The notes under the pieces: generated by a model
The model's database searches: none
What the model was told of the DNA's origin: nothing
Seen by the model: the letters and a program-made list of their open reading frames with translations, nothing else
Shown: positions 19,691 through 29,178 of the stretch, in pieces
How positions within the stretch are numbered: the stretch's first letter is position 1
How the letters are laid out: the number at the start of each line of letters is the position of its first letter
Translations under genes and position numbers: made by a program
Assembly (NCBI RefSeq): GCF_004114425.1
Contig: NZ_RDQF01000044.1
Span: forward strand, 1 to 64,000
DNA: 64,000 nt
Reading direction: 5' to 3'
From: Bradyrhizobium vignae
GTDB taxonomy: Bacteria > Pseudomonadota > Alphaproteobacteria > Rhizobiales > Xanthobacteraceae

Positions 19691-20763
19691 TCCGTGTTTT
19701 GGGCGATCACTGTCTTCTGGTCTCGATTTCGATTCTGCCGCGCTCGTCCAGGCGGGACGGTCATAGGCGGATGAAGCGCGCATACATTGAGCGGAGCTGC
19801 CCGTTCTTGATCGGCGAGGTGAAGGCTCGGCAGTCGACGACGTTCGGCACGCGTGGGGCATCTCTCAGCGCCACGGCACCTATTCACAGGCCTTCCGAAA
19901 GTGCCACAACACCTATCTACGGAATGGGGCGGAAGCTGACCTGTTGTGACAGCGTCGCCGGCCGAAAACGGTGCTAAGTGGGCATTGAGGCCGAGTTCAT
20001 CAGCACCCGCATGAATCGGAAAAAGACCCGTGTCGACCCGCCCGAACCGCTCGAAAAGACCATGTCCCGGGTCTTCAAAGGCAATCAGCCCAACCGCTGC
20101 AGCTCGGTGAAGCAGGAGGAGAATGGCCGCATCGTCAAGCCCAAGTGTGGTGAATTCGGCGAGCCGATCTGCACAAGGCATTCCGCAACATGACGCCACC
20201 GCTGACCCCCGCCTTCATTGTCAGCCTGACCTTCTCTATTGCAGCGATACTATTGGGCAGCCGGCGTTGAATTTTATGCATGTTACGGCTCAGTTAGCCG
20301 AAATCCTGCGTCGAACGGGGCGAATTCGAAGCATTGTGTCGATCCCTTGGCGGAAGAGCCGGCGCCACTTGCTTAGCGCATCAACTGCCAGGACTCGGAC
20401 GCCTGGCACAGTGCACGACCTTTGCTGGTCCGGATCCGACCAGCAGCAACAAGAACCGGATGGTCGGCATTCGAACCCACGCCAGCTCCATGCAGCAATT
20501 CGCCTGTTCGTCGGCGCCAGGCAGTAGCCACCCACCGGTTGGAGCCAATGAACACGCTCGCCGGTCCACGGCGAGCACCTGTTGGAGCAGCCTGCTAAGC
20601 TTATGCCGTGTTGCCGAGTCTCAGCACTGTTGGACGACGGATCTACGCGATGATCAGGGGGTCGCAAATGCGCGGGTATTTCTCCCGGACGACGCTGTTG
20701 CCACCCCTTAGAAGCAGATCACGATCATCTTGTGGGACAAACGTAGATCTCTTCCAGCTCTGC
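19691..20763. other. Decayed duplicate flank and non-coding DNA
   Basis: About 1.1 kb between the ATPase ghost and the end of cdhA. It contains upstream-element copy B (20244-20344). No intact gene. Short open frames near 19980-20190 and 20330-20700 have no family match. Confidence 0.45.
20244..20344 (-). repeat. Conserved upstream element, copy B
   Basis: Matches copies A and C across about 100 bp: ACTATTGGGCAGCC, GTTGAATTTTATGCATG, TAGCCGAAATCCTGCG, then CGAATTCGAAGCATTGTGT. It lies upstream of the ATPase ghost and the duplicated SBP gene, where copy C stands relative to the intact operon. It therefore appears to have been duplicated with them. Confidence 0.6.
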
Positions 20764-21747
20764 TCAGACGCCGTGTCGAGAAACACCCGCGTGACGCTGT
20801 GCAAGGAGCGTCTCGATCACCGCGCGGTCGCGTGTTGCCGAAAGCGTGGCTTTGTCACGACCAGCTTCCATGGCGCGGCACCCCTCAGCCATGGCTTGAA
20901 TAAACTCAGGTGTGAACTCGGGAGGCGTGTGGTGGGAAAGAGACCGTTCGCTGCCCAGATTGAACCGTTCGAAATAGCCGCTGATTCCGCCAGCACTGCT
21001 CCCCATGTGGCGTACCATGCAGGGGCCAATCGCACTCCAGCGCGGAGCCAAACCATGTACGACCGCGGCATCAATCTGCTGGGGCGTAGCGTGTCCCTCA
21101 GCCACGAGGTGCATGGCCTCGCGCTCCAGCGCTGCCTGCAGATGATTGGCGATGAAGCCCGGAATCTCGTGATCCATGCGGATCACGACCTTGCCGATCG
21201 ACTGATAGAACGCCTCTGCGGCAATAAGCGCCTCTCTACTGGTATGAACTGCACCAGCAACTTCCACGAGAGGAATGAGATAAGGGGGATTGAATGGATG
21301 CCCGACGATGACACGCGCAGAGTGCGCGGTCCCGGCTTGGAGATCGGCAATGCTGAACCCGGATGTGGAAGTGGCAATGACCACATCGGGCGGCGTCATG
21401 GGCTCGATCGAGGCGTAGAGGTTTCGCTTCAATTCCAGCCGCTCGGGAGCGCTCTCTTGCACGAAGTCTGCGGTCTTCACCGCCTCCTCAATTGTGCTCG
21501 CCCAGTTCAGGGTGCCGCGATCCTCGGCACGCGCGCCGAGGCGCTCCAGGGTCGGCCAGGCGGTCGTAAGGATTTGGTCGAGGCGATCCTTGGCGTCAGG
21601 CGCCGGATCCCACACCGTCACGTCGAGCCCGCGCGCAAGAAAAAGCGCGACGAAACCGCCGCCAATCAGTCCTGTCCCAAGGCAAGCGACCCGGCGGATG
21701 CGATCAGGCCCACGGAAGGCGTTCGCACTAATCTCATGAATGGCCAT
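20764..21747 (-). CDS. cdhA: L-carnitine 3-dehydrogenase (3-hydroxyacyl-CoA dehydrogenase family)
   Basis: A 327-residue cytoplasmic NAD-dependent dehydrogenase predicted to oxidise L-carnitine to 3-dehydrocarnitine. The Rossmann motif GTGLIG is at 24-29 with acidic D43/D47 after it (VTVWDPAPDA). The carnitine-dehydrogenase-like VQESAPERLELK segment is at 96-107, HPFNPPYLIPLVEV at 150-163, and EIPGFIANHLQAAL follows. The length and these segments resemble Pseudomonas and rhizobial carnitine dehydrogenases more than beta-oxidation enzymes, which are fused to or partnered with hydratases. The start at 21747 follows AAGAAGGG. It lies 95 bp downstream of the thioesterase gene on the same strand, as in known cdhA-cdhB arrangements. 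A related 3-hydroxy acid substrate is not excluded. Confidence 0.82.
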   Translation of the reverse strand: MAIHEISANAFRGPDRIRRVACLGTGLIGGGFVALFLARGLDVTVWDPAPDAKDRLDQILTTAWPTLERLGARAEDRGTLNWASTIEEAVKTADFVQESAPERLELKRNLYASIEPMTPPDVVIATSTSGFSIADLQAGTAHSARVIVGHPFNPPYLIPLVEVAGAVHTSREALIAAEAFYQSIGKVVIRMDHEIPGFIANHLQAALEREAMHLVAEGHATPQQIDAAVVHGLAPRWSAIGPCMVRHMGSSAGGISGYFERFNLGSERSLSHHTPPEFTPEFIQAMAEGCRAMEAGRDKATLSATRDRAVIETLLAQRHAGVSRHGV

Positions 21748-21842
21748 CGTTTAACCCTTCTTTGGCATTGGAATTACGAAGACATGGCCGCTGATCCCTC
21801 GGCCTTGGCTGTGCCACCGGCGCTGAATATCGGATGCCACGC

Positions 21843-22313
21843 TCATCGCGCCGGTGCCCCGGCCGCGAGAGACGCTGCGCGGCCCACATTCCGCAGCAGG
21901 TTTACGTCCTGGTTGCGTTGTGCATCACGGAGGCGCGTGAAGACCTCGGAGCGGAACGGCTCAACCCTCCGGCTTGCCGTGCCGACGTTGAGCTGCAGCT
22001 GCTCCGCTGTCGCGGCCAGCAGTTGGTTGCGGTCGTCTATCATCTCCTGGTGGAGCACGAAGCGCTTGGCGTCGAGGTCAACGATACGAGTGGTGATTGT
22101 CAGGCTCGTTCCGGCAGGGATCTCGCGGACATAGGTGATGTGGAAATCACCCGTGAAAACGGAATGGCCTTCTTGGATATAGGACACTCCCAATCCCAAG
22201 TCATGGCAGGCGAGGTCGCTGGCGTCGGAAAACACCTCGAAATGCCAGCGTGCATTCATATGTCCGTTGGCATCAAGCCAAGACGATCGAACTTGGCAGC
22301 GGTAAATGAACAT
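21843..22313 (-). CDS. cdhB: Hotdog-fold thioesterase, betainyl-CoA thioesterase type
   Basis: A 156-residue 4-hydroxybenzoyl-CoA-thioesterase-like hotdog protein. The signature is WLDANGHMNARWHFEVFSDA, where the Asp-x-Asn-GHMN segment carries the catalytic Asp. The HVTYVREIPAG-like strand appears here as HITYVREIPAGTSLTITTRI, followed by FVLHQEMID. In carnitine catabolism a protein of this family hydrolyses betainyl-CoA to glycine betaine and CoA. The start at 22313 follows TTGAGGAACCG. It is immediately upstream of the cdhA-like gene in the same direction, which is the main support for the specific function; by sequence alone only acyl-CoA thioesterase is secure. Confidence 0.75.
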   Translation of the reverse strand: MFIYRCQVRSSWLDANGHMNARWHFEVFSDASDLACHDLGLGVSYIQEGHSVFTGDFHITYVREIPAGTSLTITTRIVDLDAKRFVLHQEMIDDRNQLLAATAEQLQLNVGTASRRVEPFRSEVFTRLRDAQRNQDVNLLRNVGRAASLAAGAPAR

Positions 22314-24133
22314 CGGTTCCTCAAGGATTCGCTCGGACGCTCAGGGCCTGATTTCCGGCTTGCACCAGATGCCGCTGTGGCCCCTGTTGAGGTTGCAGGA
22401 TTCGCCACGATTCAAAGGGCAGCCCGAGAGACCGACGCCTCCTATAAGAGGGCGCTCCCCCTGCATCGCATTCCACGCAACAAATGAAGCCCGACAGAAC
22501 AGCGGCCCTAAGCACGGTACGGGGTGGAGCGCGCCCGCTCTCTTGTGGCGGCACGATTGAGATCGTTCCGAACGTCGTGGCAATTCGAAGCAACAATCTG
22601 GCACGCGCGGTGTACGGCCGTTCTGAAAGGATGGAAACATCGACCATCTCTCTCTTAAGGCCACCAATTCGGCGCGTTCGAAATGTAAGTGCTCTGTATC
22701 ATACCAGTGTTGCCCGCAAACTTCCGACTTCGACAGCCACTGCATTGGCAGATGCGGACTGCCTTTGCGGTTCAAGTGCATCACACTGTAAAATTGCGCG
22801 ACCCCAAATCTCCTGCGTTATTCGTCGAGATCCGCCCTATTCCTGCAATTCGTGCCCTACACATGATAGAATTCTCCATTCTTGCCACTTCTGGAGGTCC
22901 AGGAACGGCAATTGCGTTGAGAGTATTGGTCGCTCGAAGCCTTGGCGCTCGGTTCCAAGCTCTATTGGGGACCGCCGGAGCGCGAAGCAAGCGGCGTCAG
23001 GCGAAATAGACCTCACGTAAGAAGCTCCACCTTTGCCGATTTGGCGCGGAACTTCTGCTGCGCAGGCACAAATTTCGGCGGAATTCAACCAAGAATGGGA
23101 TGTATTTCTTCTGGGTGAAATGCAGATGCCGCAATTCGAAAGAACTGAGAGGAGAACGTGGATTGGCTTGCGGCCGCACTGTGGGCAGCGGTCGCTTCAT
23201 GGTTGGCTTCCGCCACGATCGACAGGAGCTTTCCAGATCACGCCCGGTTTGGTATTTCTGGTTGCGGCTTGGGTGGCGGCGCGTTTGAAGGCAGCTTTGA
23301 GGGTTCTCGGCAAGAATGCGCGATTGCAAGGCTTCTCCAACCGCGATCTTGCGTTTTGGTCGCCCAAACAAGTTCATATCCTGTATTGTTCGCCGTCTGG
23401 GCGTTGAGCCGGAGAATCGTTCCTTGACGCTGAAGCAGCATCTGCGCTGGGGACGGGCCCTCTAAGGCCATACTCCTCCAAGGCCCCTGCGGAGCCGATG
23501 GAGCCGGCGGATGACCCCCGCCGGCTCCACGTGGCGTCGACGCCGATCCGCAAGCATGAGAGTGGCCTGCGAGGATCCCAAGAGCCGCGGCCATCAAGAC
23601 GTTGAGCTCGGAAACCGTCGGGCCTCGCACCTGACATAGGGAGGTTACGCGTCGAAAGACGTTACCTTGCACGATGGATCATCGCTTCGTTTTGATCGGC
23701 TGAGGCCTTGTTGCGGAGATCGAGACCAATCGCCTCGGGCCCTGTCGCCCTTCTTGGCTGCCACCACGCGAGCCTTACTGCCTGACAGCCATGCATGTTG
23801 CGGAGTTTCCCGCCTCTTTCGCTGGCCACGATCGCCGAGGCCCATCTATTTTTCGCGCCCAACGCGCGATTTTGACAACCCCTCCCCGCTTGCGATCGAG
23901 GAGCTTGACGGCAGCCGCACGGCACGGCGCTCTGATCGCGTGCGGCGGCCAGAAGCGACGACTCTTTGCACGCTTGGCAGAGCGGCTTCCAAAATCCGAG
24001 GAAGGCTCAGCCGTTCAAAGAACGGCATTTCGATGCCGTAAGCGTCATGAACAGCACGTTGTATCGAGCGGTAGCGTCGACATGGATGCGACCGCATCGC
24101 TGTTCGCTTAGGCGTTCATCGGCATAAGGGAGG
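22314..24133. other. Gene-poor interval upstream of cdhB
   Basis: About 1.8 kb with no gene I can support. Short open frames on both strands (22341-22784 minus, 22689-23009 plus, 23238-23672 minus, 23667-24041 plus) lack family resemblance and are compositionally noisy. The cdhB promoter should lie close to 22320-22450. Confidence 0.5.
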
Positions 24134-24249
24134 CAACATGCGTAAGCGCTAAGCCGGCACCCTCGGTTCGACGTTAGATTAGATGTGCGAAGAAGCCTCC
24201 GGGTTGAGCGGAGGTTTGGGATGGGATTGGACGGCAAAAGGGACGCCCA

Positions 24250-24650
24250 TTTGGACAGCTCATCAGTTGGGTCAGGAGCAGTCAGCCGGCTTGAGGTGCT
24301 TGAGGGACCGTCCGGGCGTCGCGTGCGTTCGGAGGCCGAGCGGGCTCGGATCGTCGCCGAAAGTCTGCTGCCCGGCGCTCAGGTGGCGGAGGTGGCGCGC
24401 TAAGCACGGGGCGACGCGCTGGCAGATTTACGATTGGCGACGACGCTTCCGACAGCGCGGCGAATTGCCGTCGAGCGAGGCTCCGCAGCCGCGGTTCGCG
24501 CCGCTCGTTGTGGAGGGGCCGTTTGAGGAGCGTCACGTTCCGACAGTCAAGCTCGAGATTGCGATTGGCGACGTCGTCGTGCGGACGGACGCGGCGATAG
24601 ATGGGGAGCAGCTATCTCGAGTGATCCGCGCGGTGCGGGCGTCACGATGA
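24250..24650 (+). pseudogene. IS66 TnpA (orf1) with a frameshift
   Basis: It reads RLEVLEGPSGRRVRSEAERA and IVAESLLPGAQVAEVAR, then an extra T at about 24402 brings a stop. Without it the protein continues KHGATRWQIYDWRRRFRQRG, the IS66 TnpA helix-turn-helix, to the C-terminus VIRAVRASR at 24650. The tail overlaps tnpB by ATGA, the normal IS66 arrangement. Confidence 0.82.
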
Positions 24651-24742
24651 TTGTCCCCGGCGCCGAGCTGAAGATTTACATCGCGACGCGGCCCGTCGAC
24701 TTCCGCTGTGGGCACGATGGGCTTGCTGCGAAGGTGCAGCAG
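24647..24742 (+). pseudogene. IS66 TnpB (orf2), N-terminal fragment
   Basis: It starts at ATG 24647 and reads MIVPGAELKIYIATRPVDFR then GHDGLAAKVQQ, the conserved IS66 Orf2 N-terminus. It is cut off by the right terminal repeat at 24743. Confidence 0.85.
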
Positions 24743-24773
24743 GCTAAGCGCTTACCAACATGCGAAGGGAGCG

Positions 24774-25604
24774 TCAGGTGTTGCGGATGCCGCGCAGGCG
24801 CTCCGAACGCCGGCGTAGCAGCTCGACCGTGGTCAGCATCGCGATGGAGAACAAGATCAGCACGGATGCCGCTGCGATGATGGTCGGCCTGATTTCCTCG
24901 CGGATGCCCGAAAACATCGTCCTGGGCAGGGTCCGCTGGTCGACGCTGGCTATGAAGAGGGCGAGCACCACTTCGTCGAAAGAAGTACCGAAGGCGAAGA
25001 GTGCACCGGAGATCATGCCGGGCAAGATGAGAGGCAGCGTGACTTTGAAGAAAACTGTGACCGGCGGCGCACCGAGCCCGGCGGCTGCGCGCGTCAGTGA
25101 GTGGTCGAAGCCTGTTAGGGTTGCGGTCACGGTGATGACGACAAAGGGCGTAGCCATCGTCGTGTGCGCCAGGATCAACCCCAGATAAGTGTTGAGCAGC
25201 CCGACATCAGCATAGAAGAAATACATGGCTACCGCGGTGATCACGACCGGTACCATTATGGGCGAGATCAGCAGGCTCATCAGCGCTGCGCGCCAAGGGA
25301 AATTCGGGCGACTGAGCCCCAGCGCGGCAAGTGTGCCCAAGGTAGTCGATAGCAGCGTGACAGATACTGCGACGAAGATCGAGTTGTATAACGCGACCCG
25401 CCATTGGCTGGCAAAAAAGAATTCCTGATACCAGCGCAGCGACAGCCCTGGCATCGGATAGGTGAAAAAGGGCACGGAATTGAACGAGAGCGGGATGATC
25501 ACAAGGATCGGCGCGATTAGAAATAACAGCACCGCCGCGCAGATCAGCCGGTGCAGATAGTACCAGCCCGTTTCAATCGGAGAGGTATAGGTTGAAGCGG
25601 CCAT
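24774..25604 (-). CDS. ABC transporter permease, PotC-like
   Basis: A 276-residue inner-membrane permease with six predicted helices, beginning with YYLHRLICAAVLLFLIAPI. The MetI-like permease signature (EAA loop) is RAAAGLGAPPVTVFFKVTLP, the cytoplasmic helix that docks on the ATPase. The ATG at 25604 is preferred to a TTG three codons earlier; it lies 5 nt after the stop of the upstream permease gene, indicating translational coupling. It is the last gene of the four-gene operon. Behind it, 10 bp away, is the IS66 derivative, so the original downstream sequence is displaced. Confidence 0.9.
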   Translation of the reverse strand: MAASTYTSPIETGWYYLHRLICAAVLLFLIAPILVIIPLSFNSVPFFTYPMPGLSLRWYQEFFFASQWRVALYNSIFVAVSVTLLSTTLGTLAALGLSRPNFPWRAALMSLLISPIMVPVVITAVAMYFFYADVGLLNTYLGLILAHTTMATPFVVITVTATLTGFDHSLTRAAAGLGAPPVTVFFKVTLPLILPGMISGALFAFGTSFDEVVLALFIASVDQRTLPRTMFSGIREEIRPTIIAAASVLILFSIAMLTTVELLRRRSERLRGIRNT

Positions 25605-25609
25605 CGTTC

Positions 25610-26860
25610 TCAACCCATCTTGATCCGGTCGACGCCGACCAGTTTATTGAAGACGTAGTAGAGCAACAGGGTCGCGGTGAGCAGGATGGCGCCAAGAGCC
25701 GAGGCCATGCCCCAGTTGAGCTCCTCGTTCGTGTAGTGGGCGATAAAGGAGCCGACCATCTGGTCGTTGGGCCCTCCGACCATCGCGGGGGTGATATAGT
25801 AGCCCAGGCACAGGATGAAGGTCAGCAGACAGCCGGCGGCAATGCCCGGCAGGGTCTGGGGAAAGTAGACCTTCCAGAAGGCATAGAACGGCCCGGCGCC
25901 GAGCGAACGAGCGGCGCGGATATGGATGGGCGGTATCGTCTTCATCACGCTGTATATCGGCAGCAGCGTAAAGGGCAGCTGGATATGGGTCATGGCAACC
26001 ATCGTACCGATCCGGTTAAAGATGAGCTGGGCCGGCTGTGATATCATATGGAGCGCCATCAGCATCTCGTTAATAACGCCGTGCTGCTGCAGGAGCACGA
26101 CCCAGGCGACAGTGCGCACCAGCAGCGACGTCCAGAAGGGTAGCACGACCATGATCATTAGCAGATTGCTATACTTGGCCGGCAACGTCGCCAGCAGATA
26201 GGCGACCGGAAAACCCAGCAGCAGAGTCAGGGCCGTCACGCCGATGCTGATAGCCAGCGTACGCAGAAACATGTCCTGGAAAATCGCGGTCTCCGGAGGC
26301 GAAGCGACGATTTGGCCGCTGGGACCATACTGGTAGTCAACTGAACGGAGCAGGTAGTAGGGCGTATAGGCCAAGCTTCCCCGCTTGAGCAGGCTCCAGA
26401 CGTCTTGTCGACCCCAGACTGGATTGATCTCGATCAGCGTCGGCTTGTAGGGACCGGCGGAAAGCGTGCTCGCCTTTCGGGCGCTCGACGTGATCTGGCT
26501 GCCGAGGCCTGGAAGTTCGTAGTTTATCCGCTTGGCGATCGCTCCCATGCTCCTCTGGGCCCAGGCCTGCTTGAGATCTTCGGCTAAAGCAGCATATGTG
26601 CTCTCGTCTGGCAGGTCCTTGCCATCCCAGGCACTTAATGCTGCCGTAGTTCGCGGCATTAGCGTCAGCAGCGTATCGTCATGGATGGCGTTGAACATCA
26701 TCCGGCCGATTGGCAAGGCGAAGCCGATCAGGATGAACAGCAGCAGCGGCAAGACGAGGATGAATGCCCTCAGTTTGCGCCGGCGCTCGACCCGCGTCAG
26801 CTTGGTTCGCAGCGGCATGCCGTCGGGCTCCCTCGCGATCTGGACGGCCATCGTTACCAT
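25610..26860 (-). CDS. ABC transporter permease, PotB-like, with enlarged first periplasmic loop
   Basis: A 416-residue inner-membrane permease. It has a basic N-terminus (RTKLTRVERRRKLR), first helix FILVLPLLLFILIGFALPIG, then about 150 residues of soluble, probably periplasmic sequence before the core helices. The permease signature is IRAARSLGAGPFYAFWKVYF. Typical PotB proteins are about 280-310 residues; the extra length is in the loop after helix 1, as seen in some rhizobial members of the family. The start at 26860 follows GAGGTGAGTAG. It pairs with the PotC-like protein downstream and the ATPase encoded at 28087-29178. Confidence 0.88.
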   Translation of the reverse strand: MVTMAVQIAREPDGMPLRTKLTRVERRRKLRAFILVLPLLLFILIGFALPIGRMMFNAIHDDTLLTLMPRTTAALSAWDGKDLPDESTYAALAEDLKQAWAQRSMGAIAKRINYELPGLGSQITSSARKASTLSAGPYKPTLIEINPVWGRQDVWSLLKRGSLAYTPYYLLRSVDYQYGPSGQIVASPPETAIFQDMFLRTLAISIGVTALTLLLGFPVAYLLATLPAKYSNLLMIMVVLPFWTSLLVRTVAWVVLLQQHGVINEMLMALHMISQPAQLIFNRIGTMVAMTHIQLPFTLLPIYSVMKTIPPIHIRAARSLGAGPFYAFWKVYFPQTLPGIAAGCLLTFILCLGYYITPAMVGGPNDQMVGSFIAHYTNEELNWGMASALGAILLTATLLLYYVFNKLVGVDRIKMG

Positions 26861-26936
26861 CTACTCACCTCTCATGGAGTTCGTCGGTTCGATGCGACGA
26901 GGAGAACACAAGGATTCTCCCTGCCGCCAGTTGTGC

Positions 26937-28004
26937 TTACTTTGCGACCCAGACGGTAAAGCGCTGTGCGAGCTCGTCGCTTTTCTCGGACCAGAACGCG
27001 GCGTCAACCCTCAGGGCATTGGCCATATGGTCGGGCGCATTCGGAAGATCGGGCAGGATTGCCGGATCTACGAGCGCCAACGCCTTCTTGTTGGTTGGCC
27101 CGCAAGGCATGATGTTCGAGAAATTGGCCTGCGGCTGAGGCAAGGCAAAAAAGGCAAGGAACTTGTAGGCGGCATCCACATGCGGGCTGCCCGCAGGAAT
27201 GACCCAGACGCCCATGCTCCACTGCAGGGTATCCCACATAATCTGGAAATGCTTGCCGGAGTTCTTGATGGCATCGACGATGCGGTGGCTGTAGGCCGCG
27301 GCCATGACGACCTGACCATCTGCCAGAAGCTGCGTCGCCTGTGAGCTGGTCTGGAACCAGACGATGTCCTGCTTGATCGTGTCAAGTTTCTTGAAAGCCT
27401 GCTCGACTCCGGCGGGGGTGCTGAGGACCTTGTAGACGTCCTTGAGAGGAACGCCGTCCGCGATGAGCGCCCATTCGAGGTTTTCGACGGGCCGCTTCTG
27501 CAGTCCACGCTTGCCAGGGAATTTTTTTGTGTCGAAGAAGTCGGCGATGGTCTTCGGACCATTCGGGAACTTATCCTTGTCGTAGGCGATGATCTTGCCA
27601 GTGACCACCTCCGGCACACCGCAGTCAGTCGTTTCGCCCTCAATGAAACTGGACCGGTCGAGACCCAGCTTCTTCCAGTCGATGGGCTCAAGGGTGCCTT
27701 CGGCGCATAGTTGTCCAGCAAGCCCGGGATAAAGATCCACCACGTCCCAGCTCACGCTCTTGGACTGGACCATAGCGCGGATCTTGGAAATCTCGCCGTT
27801 GAACACATCTTCGTTGACCTTGATCCCGCTCTCCTTCGAGAAGGGCTCGAATATGGCCTTTCGGTTGGCATCCTGAGAAGGCCCGCCAAACGATGTAATC
27901 GTCAGTTGATCGCCCGCAAAGACGGGTGTCGCCGGCGCAAGCACTCCAGTGGCCAGACTGATTACGGCCAGTGCGCCAACGTCCATCAACCGCGTCTTCC
28001 TCAT
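26937..28004 (-). CDS. ABC transporter substrate-binding protein (operon copy)
   Basis: A 355-residue PotD/PotF-like periplasmic binding protein encoded between the ATPase and permease genes. Signal peptide about 1-30, mature start AGDQLTITSFGGPSQDANRK, hinge region WDVVDLYPGLAG, then DCGVPEVVTGKIIAYDKDKF and C-terminus RFTVWVAK. The start at 28004 follows AAGGGCAG and aligns with the start of the duplicate at 19442; an in-frame ATG 24 nt earlier is less likely. The ligand is not fixed by sequence. The carnitine catabolic genes on both sides make carnitine or a related betaine the most economical guess. Confidence 0.92.
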   Translation of the reverse strand: MRKTRLMDVGALAVISLATGVLAPATPVFAGDQLTITSFGGPSQDANRKAIFEPFSKESGIKVNEDVFNGEISKIRAMVQSKSVSWDVVDLYPGLAGQLCAEGTLEPIDWKKLGLDRSSFIEGETTDCGVPEVVTGKIIAYDKDKFPNGPKTIADFFDTKKFPGKRGLQKRPVENLEWALIADGVPLKDVYKVLSTPAGVEQAFKKLDTIKQDIVWFQTSSQATQLLADGQVVMAAAYSHRIVDAIKNSGKHFQIMWDTLQWSMGVWVIPAGSPHVDAAYKFLAFFALPQPQANFSNIMPCGPTNKKALALVDPAILPDLPNAPDHMANALRVDAAFWSEKSDELAQRFTVWVAK

Positions 28005-28086
28005 CGTCTGCCCTTCCTTCATTATCAAAAAACTGTGCTAAGCATGGCCGGCGTTGTCTCGCGGCGGCGCTTCGGTACTGCCGTCA

Positions 28087-29178
28087 CTACGCGTCGAGCG
28101 CCCGACAATCTTCCGTTTTCCAGCCGACGGTAATCGCCGCGCCGGGCTCGAGCTGCACCAGGCCTTCGGAATTCGGCAGCTTGATCACAAAATCATTATG
28201 GCCGCACACGGAGACCCGGGTCCGCACGTGGTCGCCGAGGTAGATCACTTCCGCAACCTCAGCGCTGAAGATATTGGGCAGCGTGCCCGGCGTCGGGTTG
28301 AGCTGCACTCGTTCAGGCCGCAACGACAGCACGGTCGGCCGACCGATCGCCTCGACATTGATCGCCAGCGCCTGCACGTTGCCTGCGCCCGCAATTTCCA
28401 CCTTGCACGTCGTGCCGTTCATCGCCACGACCTTCCCATGCAGCTGGTTATTTTCGCCAATGAACTGCGCGACGAAGGCGTTCTGCGGACGTTCGTACAG
28501 ATCGGCGGGCGGGGCGAGTTGCTGGATAACTCCGTCGTTGAACACCGCTATGCGGTCCGACATTGTCAGGGCCTCGGCCTGGTCATGCGTCACATAGACT
28601 ACAGTGACACCGAGATCCGCGTGGATATGCTTGATCTCGATCTGCATCTGCTCACGTAGCTGCTTGTCCAGTGCGCCGAGCGGCTCGTCCATCAGCACGA
28701 GCTTGGGATCGAATACGAGGGCCCGGGCAAGCGCGACGCGCTGCTGCTGGCCACCGGAAAGCTGAGCGGGCCGGCGCTTGCAATAACCGCCGAGCCGGAC
28801 CCGTTCGAGGGCCCGCTTGACTCTGGGCTCGATCTCGCTCCTGCCGAGCCTACGCACTTTTAGTGGGAAGGCGAGGTTCTCCTCGACGGTCATATGCGGA
28901 AAAAGCGCGTAGCTTTGGAACACCATGCCGATGTCGCGCTTGTGCGGAGGCATGGCGTCTATCGAGCGCGCCTCCAGAAGGATCGAACCATTCGTAGGCG
29001 TCTCAAAGCCGGCGAGCATCATTAGGGTCGTTGTCTTGCCGGAGCCGGAGGGGCCCAGCATGGTCAAGAATTCCCCCCGGGCAATGTCGAGGTTGAGATT
29101 CTTTACGACCAACGTCTCGCCATCATAGGTCTTCTGGACGTCGGAAAACTTCACAAAGGCGCTGTTCGTGCCTGACAT
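28087..29178 (-). CDS. ABC transporter ATP-binding protein, PotA-like
   Basis: 363 residues. Walker A is LGPSGSGKTT (41-50), the signature LSGGQQQR (140-147), Walker B LVLMDEPLGALD (160-171), and the switch His is in VTHDQAEALTMSDR. A C-terminal TOBE domain (about 240-360) is typical of transporters for polyamines and other osmolytes. The ATG at 29178 follows AGGGGAGAG at good spacing. The frame is open to 29349, giving a 57-residue charged extension that homologues generally lack; it could be translated but is not preferred. It is the first gene of the transporter operon, with element copy C about 210 bp upstream. Confidence 0.92.
   Translation of the reverse strand: MSGTNSAFVKFSDVQKTYDGETLVVKNLNLDIARGEFLTMLGPSGSGKTTTLMMLAGFETPTNGSILLEARSIDAMPPHKRDIGMVFQSYALFPHMTVEENLAFPLKVRRLGRSEIEPRVKRALERVRLGGYCKRRPAQLSGGQQQRVALARALVFDPKLVLMDEPLGALDKQLREQMQIEIKHIHADLGVTVVYVTHDQAEALTMSDRIAVFNDGVIQQLAPPADLYERPQNAFVAQFIGENNQLHGKVVAMNGTTCKVEIAGAGNVQALAINVEAIGRPTVLSLRPERVQLNPTPGTLPNIFSAEVAEVIYLGDHVRTRVSVCGHNDFVIKLPNSEGLVQLEPGAAITVGWKTEDCRALDA

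Larger units (their letters stand above)
24142..24755 (+). mobile_element. Internally deleted IS66-family element (614 bp)
   Basis: The ends are GTAAGCGCTAAGC (24142-24154) and the complement of GCTAAGCGCTTAC (24743-24755), 12 of 13 matching and beginning with the IS66 hallmark GTAAGCG. A perfect 8-bp duplication borders it. Inside are a frameshifted tnpA and only the first ~30 codons of tnpB, joined directly to the right terminal repeat; the rest of tnpB and all of tnpC (about 2 kb in full elements) are missing. It inserted 10 bp beyond the stop codon of the last ABC transporter gene and did not disrupt it. Confidence 0.88.
24134..24763 (+). repeat. 8-bp target-site duplication flanking the IS66 derivative
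   Basis: CAACATGC occurs at 24134-24141 and 24756-24763, immediately outside the element ends. IS66-family elements make 8-bp duplications, so this records a single transposition event. Confidence 0.85.
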
